Source: Taibaiella koreensis (GTDB lineage Bacteria > Bacteroidota > Bacteroidia > Chitinophagales > Chitinophagaceae). Taken from it: 64,000 nt of DNA. The notes under the pieces were generated by a model. It ran no database searches, was not told the DNA's origin, and saw nothing but the letters and a program-made list of their open reading frames with translations. A program made the position numbers and the translations under genes. Below are positions 43,163-52,140 of this stretch, one piece after another (position 1 is the first letter of the stretch; each line of letters starts with the position of its first letter). The stretch spans positions 992,001 through 1,056,000 of the forward strand of contig NZ_QVNU01000001.1 of the NCBI RefSeq assembly GCF_003545715.1, in the 5' to 3' direction.

Positions 43163-45598
43163 CTACAGGTTGAAGGAAACGCCCAGGGCGAAATTGCCAT
43201 TCTTCTTCAGGTCCATTTTACCATCGTCCCAATGGTAGAAATAGCCGGCATTGAGATTGATGTAGGCGAGGTTAAGGTATTTGTATTTGAGCACATCATT
43301 GAGCGTGATGCCGCTTTCGTGATAACCCTTATCAGGGACCGAGAAACTAACGGCGCCATGAACCTGTGGGTTTTGCATACTGCCGTAGAGCAGGTTGTGC
43401 GACAGACTGATGTAAGGATTGCTCCAGCTTCCTACCTTAAACAACTTCCAGTCGAAGTCATGTTTCCAGAAAAGGCTAACGAAGCGGTCGGTGTAATAGT
43501 CATAGGGGTACATTGTGATGAAGTTGCCGGAGGCATAGATGGGATTGCTGTTTCGCACGCCACGGCCGGCAAATAATTTCGATAAGGGCAGATCGGCGTT
43601 ACTGTTCGATATGCCGGCCATCAGCAGGAAGTTTTCTTTTCCTATCCTGTTCCAGTGCTTGGTCCAGCTCAGGGCGGCTACTGCCTGCAGGTATTGTGCC
43701 TTGTAGCCGGCTTCGCCTTCAATGTCGCCCCCGGTCAGCTTCAGGTAGGCTATGGGATATTTCGTTCCCATATTTTCATACCTTCTGAACACGAGGCTTC
43801 TCCTTTCACCGAAGGCATAACGCAAGCTGAGGGAAGCTTCCTTTACCCTGAACTGCGGTGTGCCCTCATATCCCTGGAAGGTGTAAGTGTACATAGGGGT
43901 GATATCCTGTATGCGGGCCTCCAGGCCCAGGTTCCAGTAACCCATACGCGCACTGGCCTTGATATAGCTACCTTCTACTTTATCGGCCCTGTTCATGACC
44001 CACATCTGCAGGTAATTCCGGTCGATGTCTTTATGGATCGATATGCGGCCCGGATCAACAAGATCGTTGTCGTATCCGGCCCTGATCGTATAGTCTTTGT
44101 ACCGGTCGAGGTAAAGCTCGGCAAAGCCGCCATATTTCCACTGCTTGTCGTGAAAGCCGTAGCCAGCCCATCCGCCTATAGAAGCATATTTGAACAGCCG
44201 CTCATTGGTCTGCATTCCCAATCCCAATCTTGTCTTTTCATAAGCGTTATAGGAATACAGGCGCTTAATGTCGAAGTCGATAATGCTGACGGGTATTTTC
44301 CCTTCGGAAAGCTTGTCCATAAAGGGTAACATTTTGTCCAGCCCTGCTGCTTCATAAAGGCTATCCATGAAATGATAGGTAGCCGATTCTTTACTATCGA
44401 GGGCAACAGGACGCAGGGTGTTCCAGGCGCTATCCGGCCTTTCATCTGCCCCATCTGCCATTAGTATGGTTTTTGCACGGTCAAAGCGGAAATGTTCCTG
44501 CCGTTGCCATTGCGGCGTATCGATATCCGATGTGCCTTTCATATGAAGGCCCAGGGGTACGCCCTTGCTGGTCTTGATATATTGCTCCCATATCAGCTCA
44601 TAGTTCAGTTGTTGGGGGAACCACCGGCCATCAACCTGCTGGTATTTTTGCTCTACTTTAATGGTGCGCTTTAATGATTCGTCTACATTTCTGCCGAGAA
44701 AATAGGCTATAGCGTATTGGCCGGAATGAATATACACCTGGCCCCGCAGCAATGTTGAAGACCTGGTCTTTTGTTTAGGCCGGAAGGAAAGAATATACAG
44801 CGTATCCAGGCCCTGTTGCAGCTCGTCAACAAGGTCGAACTCATAACGCGCCGCCCAGCCTTTGCTGATCGGATTAGCATAATCCTGGCCGTTCATGGTA
44901 ATGTAGTCGCTGTACACATCAAAGGGGATCACGTTGGTGATCAGGGTAGCGAAGGGCGCTTTTTTCCAGCCGCTTATCCTGGTTGCTAGTACTTCATCCT
45001 GCAGCTTCTGTGGTTTCTGGTGCGTGCGCCGGCTGTAGGTCTCGCTGAGCAGCACATGCTTGTCCTTAAGGAAATTGCCCAGCACGGTCTGGCTGCTGTC
45101 TTGTGCAATGGAGTCGGGGGCAACAATGTCGAGTATGGTCTTCTGGTAGATATGACAGCAATACCAGTCATAGTTGTCAGGCCGGTGCAGGGACCGGTTA
45201 CTGATCGTCTTATTGATAATGGCCCTGATCTTATCGTAGGGTGGTGTGATCACAACCTCGTCCAGCTTGCCTTCCTTTGCCTTGAGCTGAATCGATATGT
45301 CCTTTCGGGATCCGGGCGTCAGCGTGATCTGCTGCGCTTCGTATCCAAGATAAAGTATGCTGAGGGTCTGAATGCTATCCGGGATGGTTGCAGCGAATTT
45401 TCCATTCAGATCGGTAAGAAAGGCTACTGTTGCTCCGGCCGATTTAATCGTGGCAAAGGGTAAGGGCTCTAGATTCGCCGCATCAGTTACTATTCCGGAA
45501 ATAGTTCTTTGCGCCTGTGCAACAAATCCGGAGCAGAGTAATACAGTAACATAAAGGGAGGTCGTGATCTTTTTCAGTTTGGCCAGGGTAGGGTACAC
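43163..45598 (-). CDS. DUF5686-family outer-membrane protein with carboxypeptidase-regulatory-like domain
   Basis: An 811-residue exported protein that starts with GTG at 45598. Signal peptide about 12-29 (TTSLYVTVLLCSGFVAQAQ). Residues about 30-115 form a CarboxypepD_reg-like domain (RTISGIVTDAANLEPLPFATI ... GYEAQQITLTPG). Then follows DUF5686 (from DEVVITPPYDKIRAIINKTISNR), whose C-terminal half has strand-rich barrel-like stretches. Such proteins are common in Bacteroidetes outer membranes; the role is unknown. Monocistronic, as far as I see. Confidence 0.88.
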   Translation of the reverse strand: MYPTLAKLKKITTSLYVTVLLCSGFVAQAQRTISGIVTDAANLEPLPFATIKSAGATVAFLTDLNGKFAATIPDSIQTLSILYLGYEAQQITLTPGSRKDISIQLKAKEGKLDEVVITPPYDKIRAIINKTISNRSLHRPDNYDWYCCHIYQKTILDIVAPDSIAQDSSQTVLGNFLKDKHVLLSETYSRRTHQKPQKLQDEVLATRISGWKKAPFATLITNVIPFDVYSDYITMNGQDYANPISKGWAARYEFDLVDELQQGLDTLYILSFRPKQKTRSSTLLRGQVYIHSGQYAIAYFLGRNVDESLKRTIKVEQKYQQVDGRWFPQQLNYELIWEQYIKTSKGVPLGLHMKGTSDIDTPQWQRQEHFRFDRAKTILMADGADERPDSAWNTLRPVALDSKESATYHFMDSLYEAAGLDKMLPFMDKLSEGKIPVSIIDFDIKRLYSYNAYEKTRLGLGMQTNERLFKYASIGGWAGYGFHDKQWKYGGFAELYLDRYKDYTIRAGYDNDLVDPGRISIHKDIDRNYLQMWVMNRADKVEGSYIKASARMGYWNLGLEARIQDITPMYTYTFQGYEGTPQFRVKEASLSLRYAFGERRSLVFRRYENMGTKYPIAYLKLTGGDIEGEAGYKAQYLQAVAALSWTKHWNRIGKENFLLMAGISNSNADLPLSKLFAGRGVRNSNPIYASGNFITMYPYDYYTDRFVSLFWKHDFDWKLFKVGSWSNPYISLSHNLLYGSMQNPQVHGAVSFSVPDKGYHESGITLNDVLKYKYLNLAYINLNAGYFYHWDDGKMDLKKNGNFALGVSFNL

Positions 45599-45856
45599 TA
45601 AAAGGAGTTTTAAAGGTGAACGCTTTTATTCTTCTATAAATGCCGGTGTAGACGCCGGGGTTGCCCGATGGAAAAATAATTATGGCTTTTGGATATAGTG
45701 AAGTCTTTGTTTATATGATTGGCATGGTTCTTGTGTTGCTGATATAATAGCCTTTCCCGCTCCGTTTTGTCGTTGTGTAGTTGAGAAATTTCTAGAATAA
45801 ATGGGAATTCCCGGAACGGGTTTACATTATAATAACGTACAAATACATATTTATTG

Positions 45857-46864
45857 ATGCAGCTGAATACACAGATCATATTCCAGATACAGAAGATCAT
45901 TGCTAGTGCCAGAGATAAAGCGATCCGGTCGGTCGACACACACCGGGTAGTGATGTACTGGGAAATCGGTAAAGTGATTTTCGAAGAAGAACAGCAGGGT
46001 AAAGATCGTGCCGGCTATGGCGAATATCTTATACGATCGCTGTCTGAACAGTTACAGCCTCAGTTTGGCAACGGGTTTTCGATAAGACAGCTGGAGCGTT
46101 ATCGTCAGTTTTTTAGAATGTTTCCAATTACGTCCGCACTGCGGACGCAATTCAGCTGGACGCATTATAAGTTACTGATAGCTATTGATAATCAGGATAA
46201 AAGGTCATTTTATATTGCAGAAGCAGAAAAGAACAACTGGACGGCCAGGCAGCTGGAGCGACAAGTGAACAGCCAGCTTTTTGAGCGCCTGCTGATCAGC
46301 AACAATGTAACAGAGGTACTGGCTGTCGCCCGTAAGGAAAAACCGCTTTCAGATGCCAGGGCTATTATCAAGGACCCTATGGTGCTCGAGTTCCTGGGAT
46401 TGAAACGGGAAGCGGCATACTACGAAAAGGATATGGAGGGCGCTATCCTGACGCACCTGCAGGAATTTCTGCTTGAAATGGGAAACGGCTTTTCTTTTGT
46501 GGCCCGGCAAAAACGTATTCATCTCGAAGGCGATGAATTTTTCGCTGATCTTGTTTTGTACAATCGCCTGCTCCGCTGCTTCGTTGTCCTGGAAATAAAG
46601 ACCCATAAGCTTAGTCACCAGGACCTGGGGCAGCTGCAGATGTATGTCAATTACTATGACCGTATAGAAAAGCTTCCTGAAGAAAACCCGACCATCGGTA
46701 TCCTGCTGTGCGCCGATAAGAATAATGCCGTGGTGAAGTTTTCCCTGCCGGAAAGCAATACCAGTATCTATGCCAGCCAATACCAGCTATACCTGCCTAC
46801 CGAGCAGCAGCTGCTCACCGAAGTGGAAAAGGAAATAGAGAAGCTGGCGGAAGATAAACCGTAG
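45857..46864 (+). CDS. YhcG/DUF1016-type PDDEXK nuclease-domain protein
   Basis: A 335-residue protein with two domains: an N-terminal DUF1016_N helical domain (VVMYWEIGKVIFEEEQQGKDRAGYG ... SWTHYKLLIAI) and a C-terminal PDDEXK nuclease domain (GDEFFADLVLYNRLLRCFVVLEIKTHKL, with D and E-x-K in proper order). Family members often lie in defence or restriction islands; here it is isolated. A palindromic stretch (CGTCCGCA...TGCGGACG, 46131-46147) lies within the coding sequence. TTG three bases upstream is an alternative start. Confidence 0.88.
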   Translation: MQLNTQIIFQIQKIIASARDKAIRSVDTHRVVMYWEIGKVIFEEEQQGKDRAGYGEYLIRSLSEQLQPQFGNGFSIRQLERYRQFFRMFPITSALRTQFSWTHYKLLIAIDNQDKRSFYIAEAEKNNWTARQLERQVNSQLFERLLISNNVTEVLAVARKEKPLSDARAIIKDPMVLEFLGLKREAAYYEKDMEGAILTHLQEFLLEMGNGFSFVARQKRIHLEGDEFFADLVLYNRLLRCFVVLEIKTHKLSHQDLGQLQMYVNYYDRIEKLPEENPTIGILLCADKNNAVVKFSLPESNTSIYASQYQLYLPTEQQLLTEVEKEIEKLAEDKP

Positions 46865-46899
46865 CGGCCGTCTTGAAGATAGAATCGCCCCCGCTCAGG

Positions 46900-47784
46900 T
46901 TAACGCGCAAATCGCCTGGAGCAGGCAACACAAAGAATAACACATACGGTAATGCCTAGCATGCCGGGACTGACTTCCTCGTGCAATAATCCTGCGGCTA
47001 CGGCCAGCCCGAAGAAGGGCTGTAACAGCTGCAGTTGCCCTACAGCGGCGATGCCGCCTTGCGCCAATCCACGGTACCAGAATACAAACCCGATAAACAT
47101 GCTGAATACCGAAACGTAGGCCAGGCCTGTCCAGGCGGCGGGGCTTACCGCCGCGAAGGATGCCGGTAACCGCAGGAACATTAAAGGTACCATAACGGGT
47201 AGTGACAGCACCAGGGCCCAGGATATCACCTGCCATCCGCCCAGCTCCCTGGAAAGCTTTGCGCCTTCTGCATAGCCTAGTCCGCATAAGATGATCGCCA
47301 ACAGCATGAGCAGATCGCCAATAGGCGATGCTGACAAACCTTGTGTAACCGCATAGCCTATGACCAGCAGACTACCCATTATTGAGAATATCCAGAAAGC
47401 AGGATGCGGCCGTTCGCCACCCCGCAGTACGCCAAAAATGGCCGTGGTAAGGGGCAGCATACCCAGGAACACAATAGAATGGGCCGAAGTAATGTATTGT
47501 AATGCTAATGCTGAGAGCAAGGGAAAGCCCAGCACAACACCAGCAGCTACTATTACCAGCGGGAAAAGCTGCTTGGGTGATGGCTGCTTTTCTTTTGAAA
47601 GCAGCAAAAGGCAAAGCGCAAGTAAGGCGGCGATTGTCGCGCGGGTTGCTGTTACAAAAAGGGGGTGGAGCTCGAGTCCGGCCACTCTTGTGGCGGGCAG
47701 GGAGCCGCTGAAGATAAGTACACCGATAAATCCATTGATCCAGCCGCTTGCTGCCGCGGGCTTATGAGAAAGAGAGGTTTGCAT
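46900..47784 (-). CDS. EamA-family (DMT) transporter
   Basis: A 294-residue membrane protein with ten hydrophobic segments in two EamA repeats (GFIGVLIFSGSLPATRVA at the start; SWALVLSLPVMVPLMFLRLPAS and FVFWYRGLAQGGIAAVGQLQLLQPFFGLAVAAGLLHE in the second). The APATRVAVxxLxP-type motif of PecM/RhaT-like exporters is present as SLPATRVAGLEL. Divergent from a MocR-type regulator; direct repeats lie between. Likely exporter of a metabolite sensed by that regulator. Confidence 0.9.
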   Translation of the reverse strand: MQTSLSHKPAAASGWINGFIGVLIFSGSLPATRVAGLELHPLFVTATRATIAALLALCLLLLSKEKQPSPKQLFPLVIVAAGVVLGFPLLSALALQYITSAHSIVFLGMLPLTTAIFGVLRGGERPHPAFWIFSIMGSLLVIGYAVTQGLSASPIGDLLMLLAIILCGLGYAEGAKLSRELGGWQVISWALVLSLPVMVPLMFLRLPASFAAVSPAAWTGLAYVSVFSMFIGFVFWYRGLAQGGIAAVGQLQLLQPFFGLAVAAGLLHEEVSPGMLGITVCVILCVACSRRFAR

Positions 47785-47825
47785 AAAGCTTGTTTTACAG
47801 AAGTAAAAGTAGCAGCCTTTATGCT

Positions 47826-47873
47826 ATGGATACAGTCTCAGTTTTTTATTTTAGATGGATACAGTTATATTTG
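47826..47873. promoter_or_regulatory. Direct repeats and promoter between the EamA and MocR genes
   Basis: ATGGATACAGT occurs at 47826-47836 and again at 47855-47865 (29 bases apart). The second copy abuts a -7 element TATATTTG (47866-47873) that ends 4 bases before the MocR ATG, implying a nearly leaderless transcript. The first copy overlaps the likely -33 region of the leftward EamA promoter (minus-strand TACTTTTA at 47811-47804). Direct repeats are the usual operator form for MocR/GabR-type regulators. Confidence 0.55.
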
Positions 47874-47877
47874 ATCT

Positions 47878-49290
47878 ATGAACAGGGATTTTCTTTATAA
47901 TGAAATCGCGGGCCGGATGGCACACCAGATCAGGAATGGTGTATTTAAGGCCGGCGATCGCTTGCCCTCGGTAAGGGCGCTTTGCCAGGAACATGGTATT
48001 AGCATGAATACAGCCAAGAGGGTATTTGTCGAGCTTGAGGCGCAGTCGCTTATCGACTCCCGACCGCAATCGGGCTATTATGTCAGCAGTCTGCCTTATT
48101 ACAGGCTGCCGCTGCCGGGTGTCAGCAAGCCTTCTCCCATAGCCAAGGACCGGGAGCCGGAAGAGTTGATCAGTAAGGTCTATGCCAACATGGGTAACGA
48201 TAAACTGACGCTTTTATCCATCGGCGCTCCTTCCGGCAGCCTGCTGCCCTGGCCAAGACTTGAAAGAGAAGTCGCGCAAGCCGCACGCGGGCTTAAAGAC
48301 GGAGGTACCGGCTATGCCCCTTTACAAGGCAGCGCCCAATTGCGGAAAATGGTTGCTATTCGCTCACTAACCTGGGGCGGACGCCTGGTCGATGACGACC
48401 TTATCACCACCAATGGCGGTATGGATGCATTGTCGCTTGCCCTGATGGCGCTGACAAAACCGGGCGATACTATTGCCATAGAAAGTCCCTGCTACCCGGG
48501 AATTTTGCAGCTGGCATTGAGCCAGGGATTGAAAGTGCTGGAGCTGCCTACGCATCCCACCACCGGTATCGAGATCGAGGCTTTGAAAAAGGCTATCCCC
48601 AAAATAAAGGTGTGCCTGCTGATCCCGAACTTTAATACGCCGCTGGGCAGCTGTATGCCCGATGAACACAAAAGGGAAGTTGTTTCCCTTTTGGCTGCTC
48701 ATAATATCCCGCTGATCGAGGACGATGTATACGGCGACCTTTATTACGGGACGCGACGACCTAAATGCTGCAAATCGTTCGATACGGAAGGAGACGTGAT
48801 ATGGTGTGGCTCCATATCCAAAACACTGGCGCCGGGATACCGGGTGGGGTGGATCGCGCCTGGCAGGTATAAGGCGCAGGTATTGAAGCTGAAGTTGGTG
48901 CACGCAATTACCTCGCCTTCCGTTACGCAGGAAGCGGTTGGCAACTTCCTGCAGACCGGCCGTTATGAACAGCATCTTCGCCTGTTACGGCGCACTTTGC
49001 AGGACAATTGCCAGCATTATATGCGTACTATTGCGGCACACTTTCCCGAAGGAACAAAGACCAGCCGACCGCAGGGCGGGCTGGCGCTATGGGTCGAGCT
49101 GGGCAAGCAAGCAGACACCACGATCCTGTACGAGCTTGCCCTGAAGAAACAGATCAGCATTGCTCCCGGGCGTATGTTCACGTTGCAGGATCAATACCAG
49201 AATTGTATGCGTCTTTGCACAGGTCTGCCCTGGACTGTTGAGCTTGAATCGAAGCTGAAACAACTGGGAAGGATGGCTAAGCTGCTCTGA
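47878..49290 (+). CDS. MocR/GabR-type transcriptional regulator (GntR HTH + aminotransferase fold)
   Basis: A 470-residue fusion: N-terminal GntR winged helix (residues about 1-75; VFKAGDRLPSVRALCQEHGISMNTAKRVFVELEAQSLIDSRPQSGYYV is split over it) and a fold-type I aminotransferase domain with the PLP-lysine K315 in GSISKTLAPGYRVGW. Motifs such as YAPLQGSAQLRK, NGGMDALSLAL and PNFNTPLG are typical. Such proteins bind PLP and an amino compound to regulate neighbouring genes. The divergent EamA gene is the likely target. Confidence 0.94.
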   Translation: MNRDFLYNEIAGRMAHQIRNGVFKAGDRLPSVRALCQEHGISMNTAKRVFVELEAQSLIDSRPQSGYYVSSLPYYRLPLPGVSKPSPIAKDREPEELISKVYANMGNDKLTLLSIGAPSGSLLPWPRLEREVAQAARGLKDGGTGYAPLQGSAQLRKMVAIRSLTWGGRLVDDDLITTNGGMDALSLALMALTKPGDTIAIESPCYPGILQLALSQGLKVLELPTHPTTGIEIEALKKAIPKIKVCLLIPNFNTPLGSCMPDEHKREVVSLLAAHNIPLIEDDVYGDLYYGTRRPKCCKSFDTEGDVIWCGSISKTLAPGYRVGWIAPGRYKAQVLKLKLVHAITSPSVTQEAVGNFLQTGRYEQHLRLLRRTLQDNCQHYMRTIAAHFPEGTKTSRPQGGLALWVELGKQADTTILYELALKKQISIAPGRMFTLQDQYQNCMRLCTGLPWTVELESKLKQLGRMAKLL

Positions 49291-49312
49291 GCAGTTGATG
49301 TCCTCATAATTT

Positions 49313-51931
49313 TTACCGGATCAGCGTTACATTGCCCTGGTAGCGCTCCTCCTGCCGGTCATCGATCAGGACTTCAATAAGATAGACATACACACCCTGA
49401 GGCTGATCCTTGCTGTTAAACCGCCCATCCCATCCCCTTCCTTCCGTTCTGGCAGTTTCGAATATTACCTGGCCCCAACGGTTAAATACCTGCATCCGGA
49501 AGCGCGTAACCTTGCGCGATAATAATTGTCTTGGAAAGAAATGGTCGTTTACGCCATCGCCGTTAGGCGTAAAGGCATTGGGGATATCGATATAGCAATC
49601 TTTATGGATGGTGATCGTCTCTGTAGTGCTGCAGCCCAATGGATCTGCACTTATAGTCAGGCTATAGACGCCGGGATGTACGCCGGTAAGCAAGGCGGTG
49701 GTGTCGCCAGTGCTCCACAGGTAACGATAGCTCCCGGTTGGTAAAGACCGGAGATTTTGAAGTAATACCGGCGCGCCATTCAGGCAAAGCGTCGTATCCG
49801 CAGCCAGCTGAATATAGGGTAATGGATACACATGGACCGTATGTGTAAAAGAAGTTTCGGGACAGGCGCGGAAATGACTGGTCAGCTGTACAGGCATGAT
49901 GCCGTCCCGGTCATAAGCATGGGATACCGGGCCTGCTGGTGCCCCGGCTATCGTAACATCATCTCCGAATTGCCAGTCCAACGTGCTTAAGGTAGTCGAA
50001 GTGTCGGGAAAGAATCCAATAGATTGCCCGGTGCAAATGCTGTCCCTGTCGGTAAAGAAAGCAGGCTGCAGCAACGAGTCTACAGTTATCGTTAGTCGTG
50101 CCGTATCATAACAGGGATAGCCGGTATGAGCGACCAGCTGTACTTCATAGGTTCCGGGATCAGGGTACAGATGCTGGGGATTTGCTAAGGCGGCGCTGCC
50201 GCCGTCTCCGAAGGACCAGCTGTAGCCTGACATAGGGCCCTGTGATGTGCTTTCGAAAGACACAGTTTGTCCCATGCAAATCACTGTATCGGATGCCCTG
50301 AAGGAAGTCCTGTAGAAAGAGGGTTGCGGAACGTTGATCATCAGCGTTACGGCGCAATCGCTGTCTACGGCCACATTTAGCTTATAGGCTCCCGGCGTCA
50401 GGTGGAGCAGGCTATCGCCATGATTGGTGAGCAAAGGACCACGCAGCACCTGGTCGTTGCTGTTGCGCCAGGTGTAGCTATAGGTAGTCGTATCGCCATA
50501 GGCGGGCATGGCCCAGGCCATTGCGTTGCTGTCGTTCCGGCAGCCGCCGAGGGCAAAAAGGTCCGGGCGTTGTCCTTTGAAGCTTACCTGGAAAGTATCG
50601 ACCCGGTACGTGCAGGGCGGGATATGATAACTTACCCAATAGGTGCCCGGCAAAGTCACTGTAGTGGCAGGGCCATGCGCGTTATTGCTCCACAGGTAAT
50701 CCCAGCCTGCAGTGTCGGCTGCCATCAGCAACTGCCCGGTGCTGAAGCAAGCTGTTTTGACAGACATAGCATTGTATAGACTATCCCGGTGAAATACCGG
50801 GACAACATTGGGTAATCCGAATACAAAAGATGTGCCGGAGAGTAGCGGAATAATGCCGGGCTCGTACAAGCTGGCACTGCCCGGAAGATCCGGATGGGCA
50901 AAAGCGCTGAGCGCCGTGCCACCAGAGAAGTAAACCTTACCGCTAGGGCCCCGTTTGATGATGCCTGTAGCGGGAGGAGCCACAGCTACCCTCGAACCGA
51001 TGATAGCGGGCAGGCTTCCGGCTGTGAGGTCGTACTGCGTAATGCCCGTCGTGCTGCTGGAATTGGTAGTATAGAGCTTGGTGCCGCCCGGCGAGAAGCA
51101 GGCTGCGTAGCCGCCGATGCTGTCCAGCATTTGCCTGTTCGATACGACGCCCGTTACCGGATTAAAAGTGAACAGCTCTACGGCCCCTCCGATAGCCGAA
51201 AGCGGTACGGACCGTGAAAAGGCCAGCTGCTTCCGGTTGGGGGCAATATCCATTTGACCGGCGCAATTGCCTAAAGTAAACGGAACAGAGAAGCTGGATG
51301 TTACCGGGACAGGATCAACGCCTGCGGCTGTAACCTCGAATGCCTTGATCTTTTCCGCATTGGGTCCCGTGATCGACAAGGTGAGGACCCATACATTACA
51401 GCGGTCGCCTACTGTGCCGGTCAGGTGTTCGGTATTGAGCGAATCCAGTAATATCCCTTTTTGTGTTGCGATAACGGCACCCATACCACCGTTAAGCGTC
51501 ATGTCTACCAGGCTGTAATAGAGCCGGCCGCGGCGGGCCCCCAGCTCTACTGAGGTCAGCGAAAAAATATAATACAGGTTGGGGTGATCGGGCGCCGGAA
51601 CAATAAGCGCTCCCTGCGCTGTACTTGTAGTAGGCCCGTAAGATGGTACGGGGATATCGGTGATCAATGCAGCGCCATTGAGCATCACATTATGGCTGCG
51701 GTCCCACACGATATAGCCATCGGAATAAAAAAGTAGCTGGCCTGCCGCGTCGCATACGCTGGCACAGGCTTCCTGGCTGCTGATGGTGCTGCTGAATGCC
51801 GCAGGTGGTACGCTATTGAAATTGACCCCTGCATTTTCTCCAAAGACCCATACATTTTCCTGTTGCGCTATGGCAGTACAAACATGAAGAAGAAATACCG
51901 GTAAAAGAACAAGGCGAAAGTATCGGGTCAT
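49313..51931 (-). CDS. Large secreted PKD-containing protein with T9SS type B sorting domain
   Basis: An 872-residue exported protein. Signal peptide LLPVFLLHVCTAIAQ. The first ~370 residues resemble a beta-propeller (WVFGENAGVNFNSVPPAAF, LLFYSDGYIVWDRSHNVMLNG). PKD domains follow (ISFESTSQGPMSGYSWSFGDGGSAALANPQHLYPDPGTYEVQL). The C-terminal gliding-motility-associated (type B) domain reads DIPNAFTPNGDGVNDHFFP ... MQVFNRWGQVIFET ... VYVYLIEV. It is likely a cell-surface adhesin or filament. The neighbouring gene at 52141 is a paralogue. Confidence 0.9.
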   Translation of the reverse strand: MTRYFRLVLLPVFLLHVCTAIAQQENVWVFGENAGVNFNSVPPAAFSSTISSQEACASVCDAAGQLLFYSDGYIVWDRSHNVMLNGAALITDIPVPSYGPTTSTAQGALIVPAPDHPNLYYIFSLTSVELGARRGRLYYSLVDMTLNGGMGAVIATQKGILLDSLNTEHLTGTVGDRCNVWVLTLSITGPNAEKIKAFEVTAAGVDPVPVTSSFSVPFTLGNCAGQMDIAPNRKQLAFSRSVPLSAIGGAVELFTFNPVTGVVSNRQMLDSIGGYAACFSPGGTKLYTTNSSSTTGITQYDLTAGSLPAIIGSRVAVAPPATGIIKRGPSGKVYFSGGTALSAFAHPDLPGSASLYEPGIIPLLSGTSFVFGLPNVVPVFHRDSLYNAMSVKTACFSTGQLLMAADTAGWDYLWSNNAHGPATTVTLPGTYWVSYHIPPCTYRVDTFQVSFKGQRPDLFALGGCRNDSNAMAWAMPAYGDTTTYSYTWRNSNDQVLRGPLLTNHGDSLLHLTPGAYKLNVAVDSDCAVTLMINVPQPSFYRTSFRASDTVICMGQTVSFESTSQGPMSGYSWSFGDGGSAALANPQHLYPDPGTYEVQLVAHTGYPCYDTARLTITVDSLLQPAFFTDRDSICTGQSIGFFPDTSTTLSTLDWQFGDDVTIAGAPAGPVSHAYDRDGIMPVQLTSHFRACPETSFTHTVHVYPLPYIQLAADTTLCLNGAPVLLQNLRSLPTGSYRYLWSTGDTTALLTGVHPGVYSLTISADPLGCSTTETITIHKDCYIDIPNAFTPNGDGVNDHFFPRQLLSRKVTRFRMQVFNRWGQVIFETARTEGRGWDGRFNSKDQPQGVYVYLIEVLIDDRQEERYQGNVTLIR

Positions 51932-52038
51932 TTTGTTGGATTATTTATATTGATCAGTGGTGTTTGCCGGTATTTTATTTTTAGTGACTATCGGGATATA
52001 GGAAACAGGGATACAATTTGCTTCCCATCAACGGTTGC

Positions 52039-52115
52039 TGAGCTTGTCAGAGCATCATCTTCGTCCTTTACCTTCGGTGAGAAAAGTTCGGCAAGCTCAA
52101 GGAGCGGTTTCGTTT
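52039..52115. repeat. REP-like palindromic remnant
   Basis: GAGCTTGTC (about 52039) and GGCAAGCTC (about 52091) are near-complementary (8 of 9). The GAGCTTGTC...CAAGCTC pattern is widespread in bacterial intergenic repeats. It lies between the two type B genes. Confidence 0.4.
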
Positions 52116-52140
52116 CCGATAGCCGGATAGTCAGATTTTT

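Noticed and set aside
45854-46864. DUF1016 protein as part of a restriction or toxin island
   Set aside because: Neighbours are housekeeping-type genes (DUF5686, EamA, MocR) and no methylase, toxin or integrase is present.
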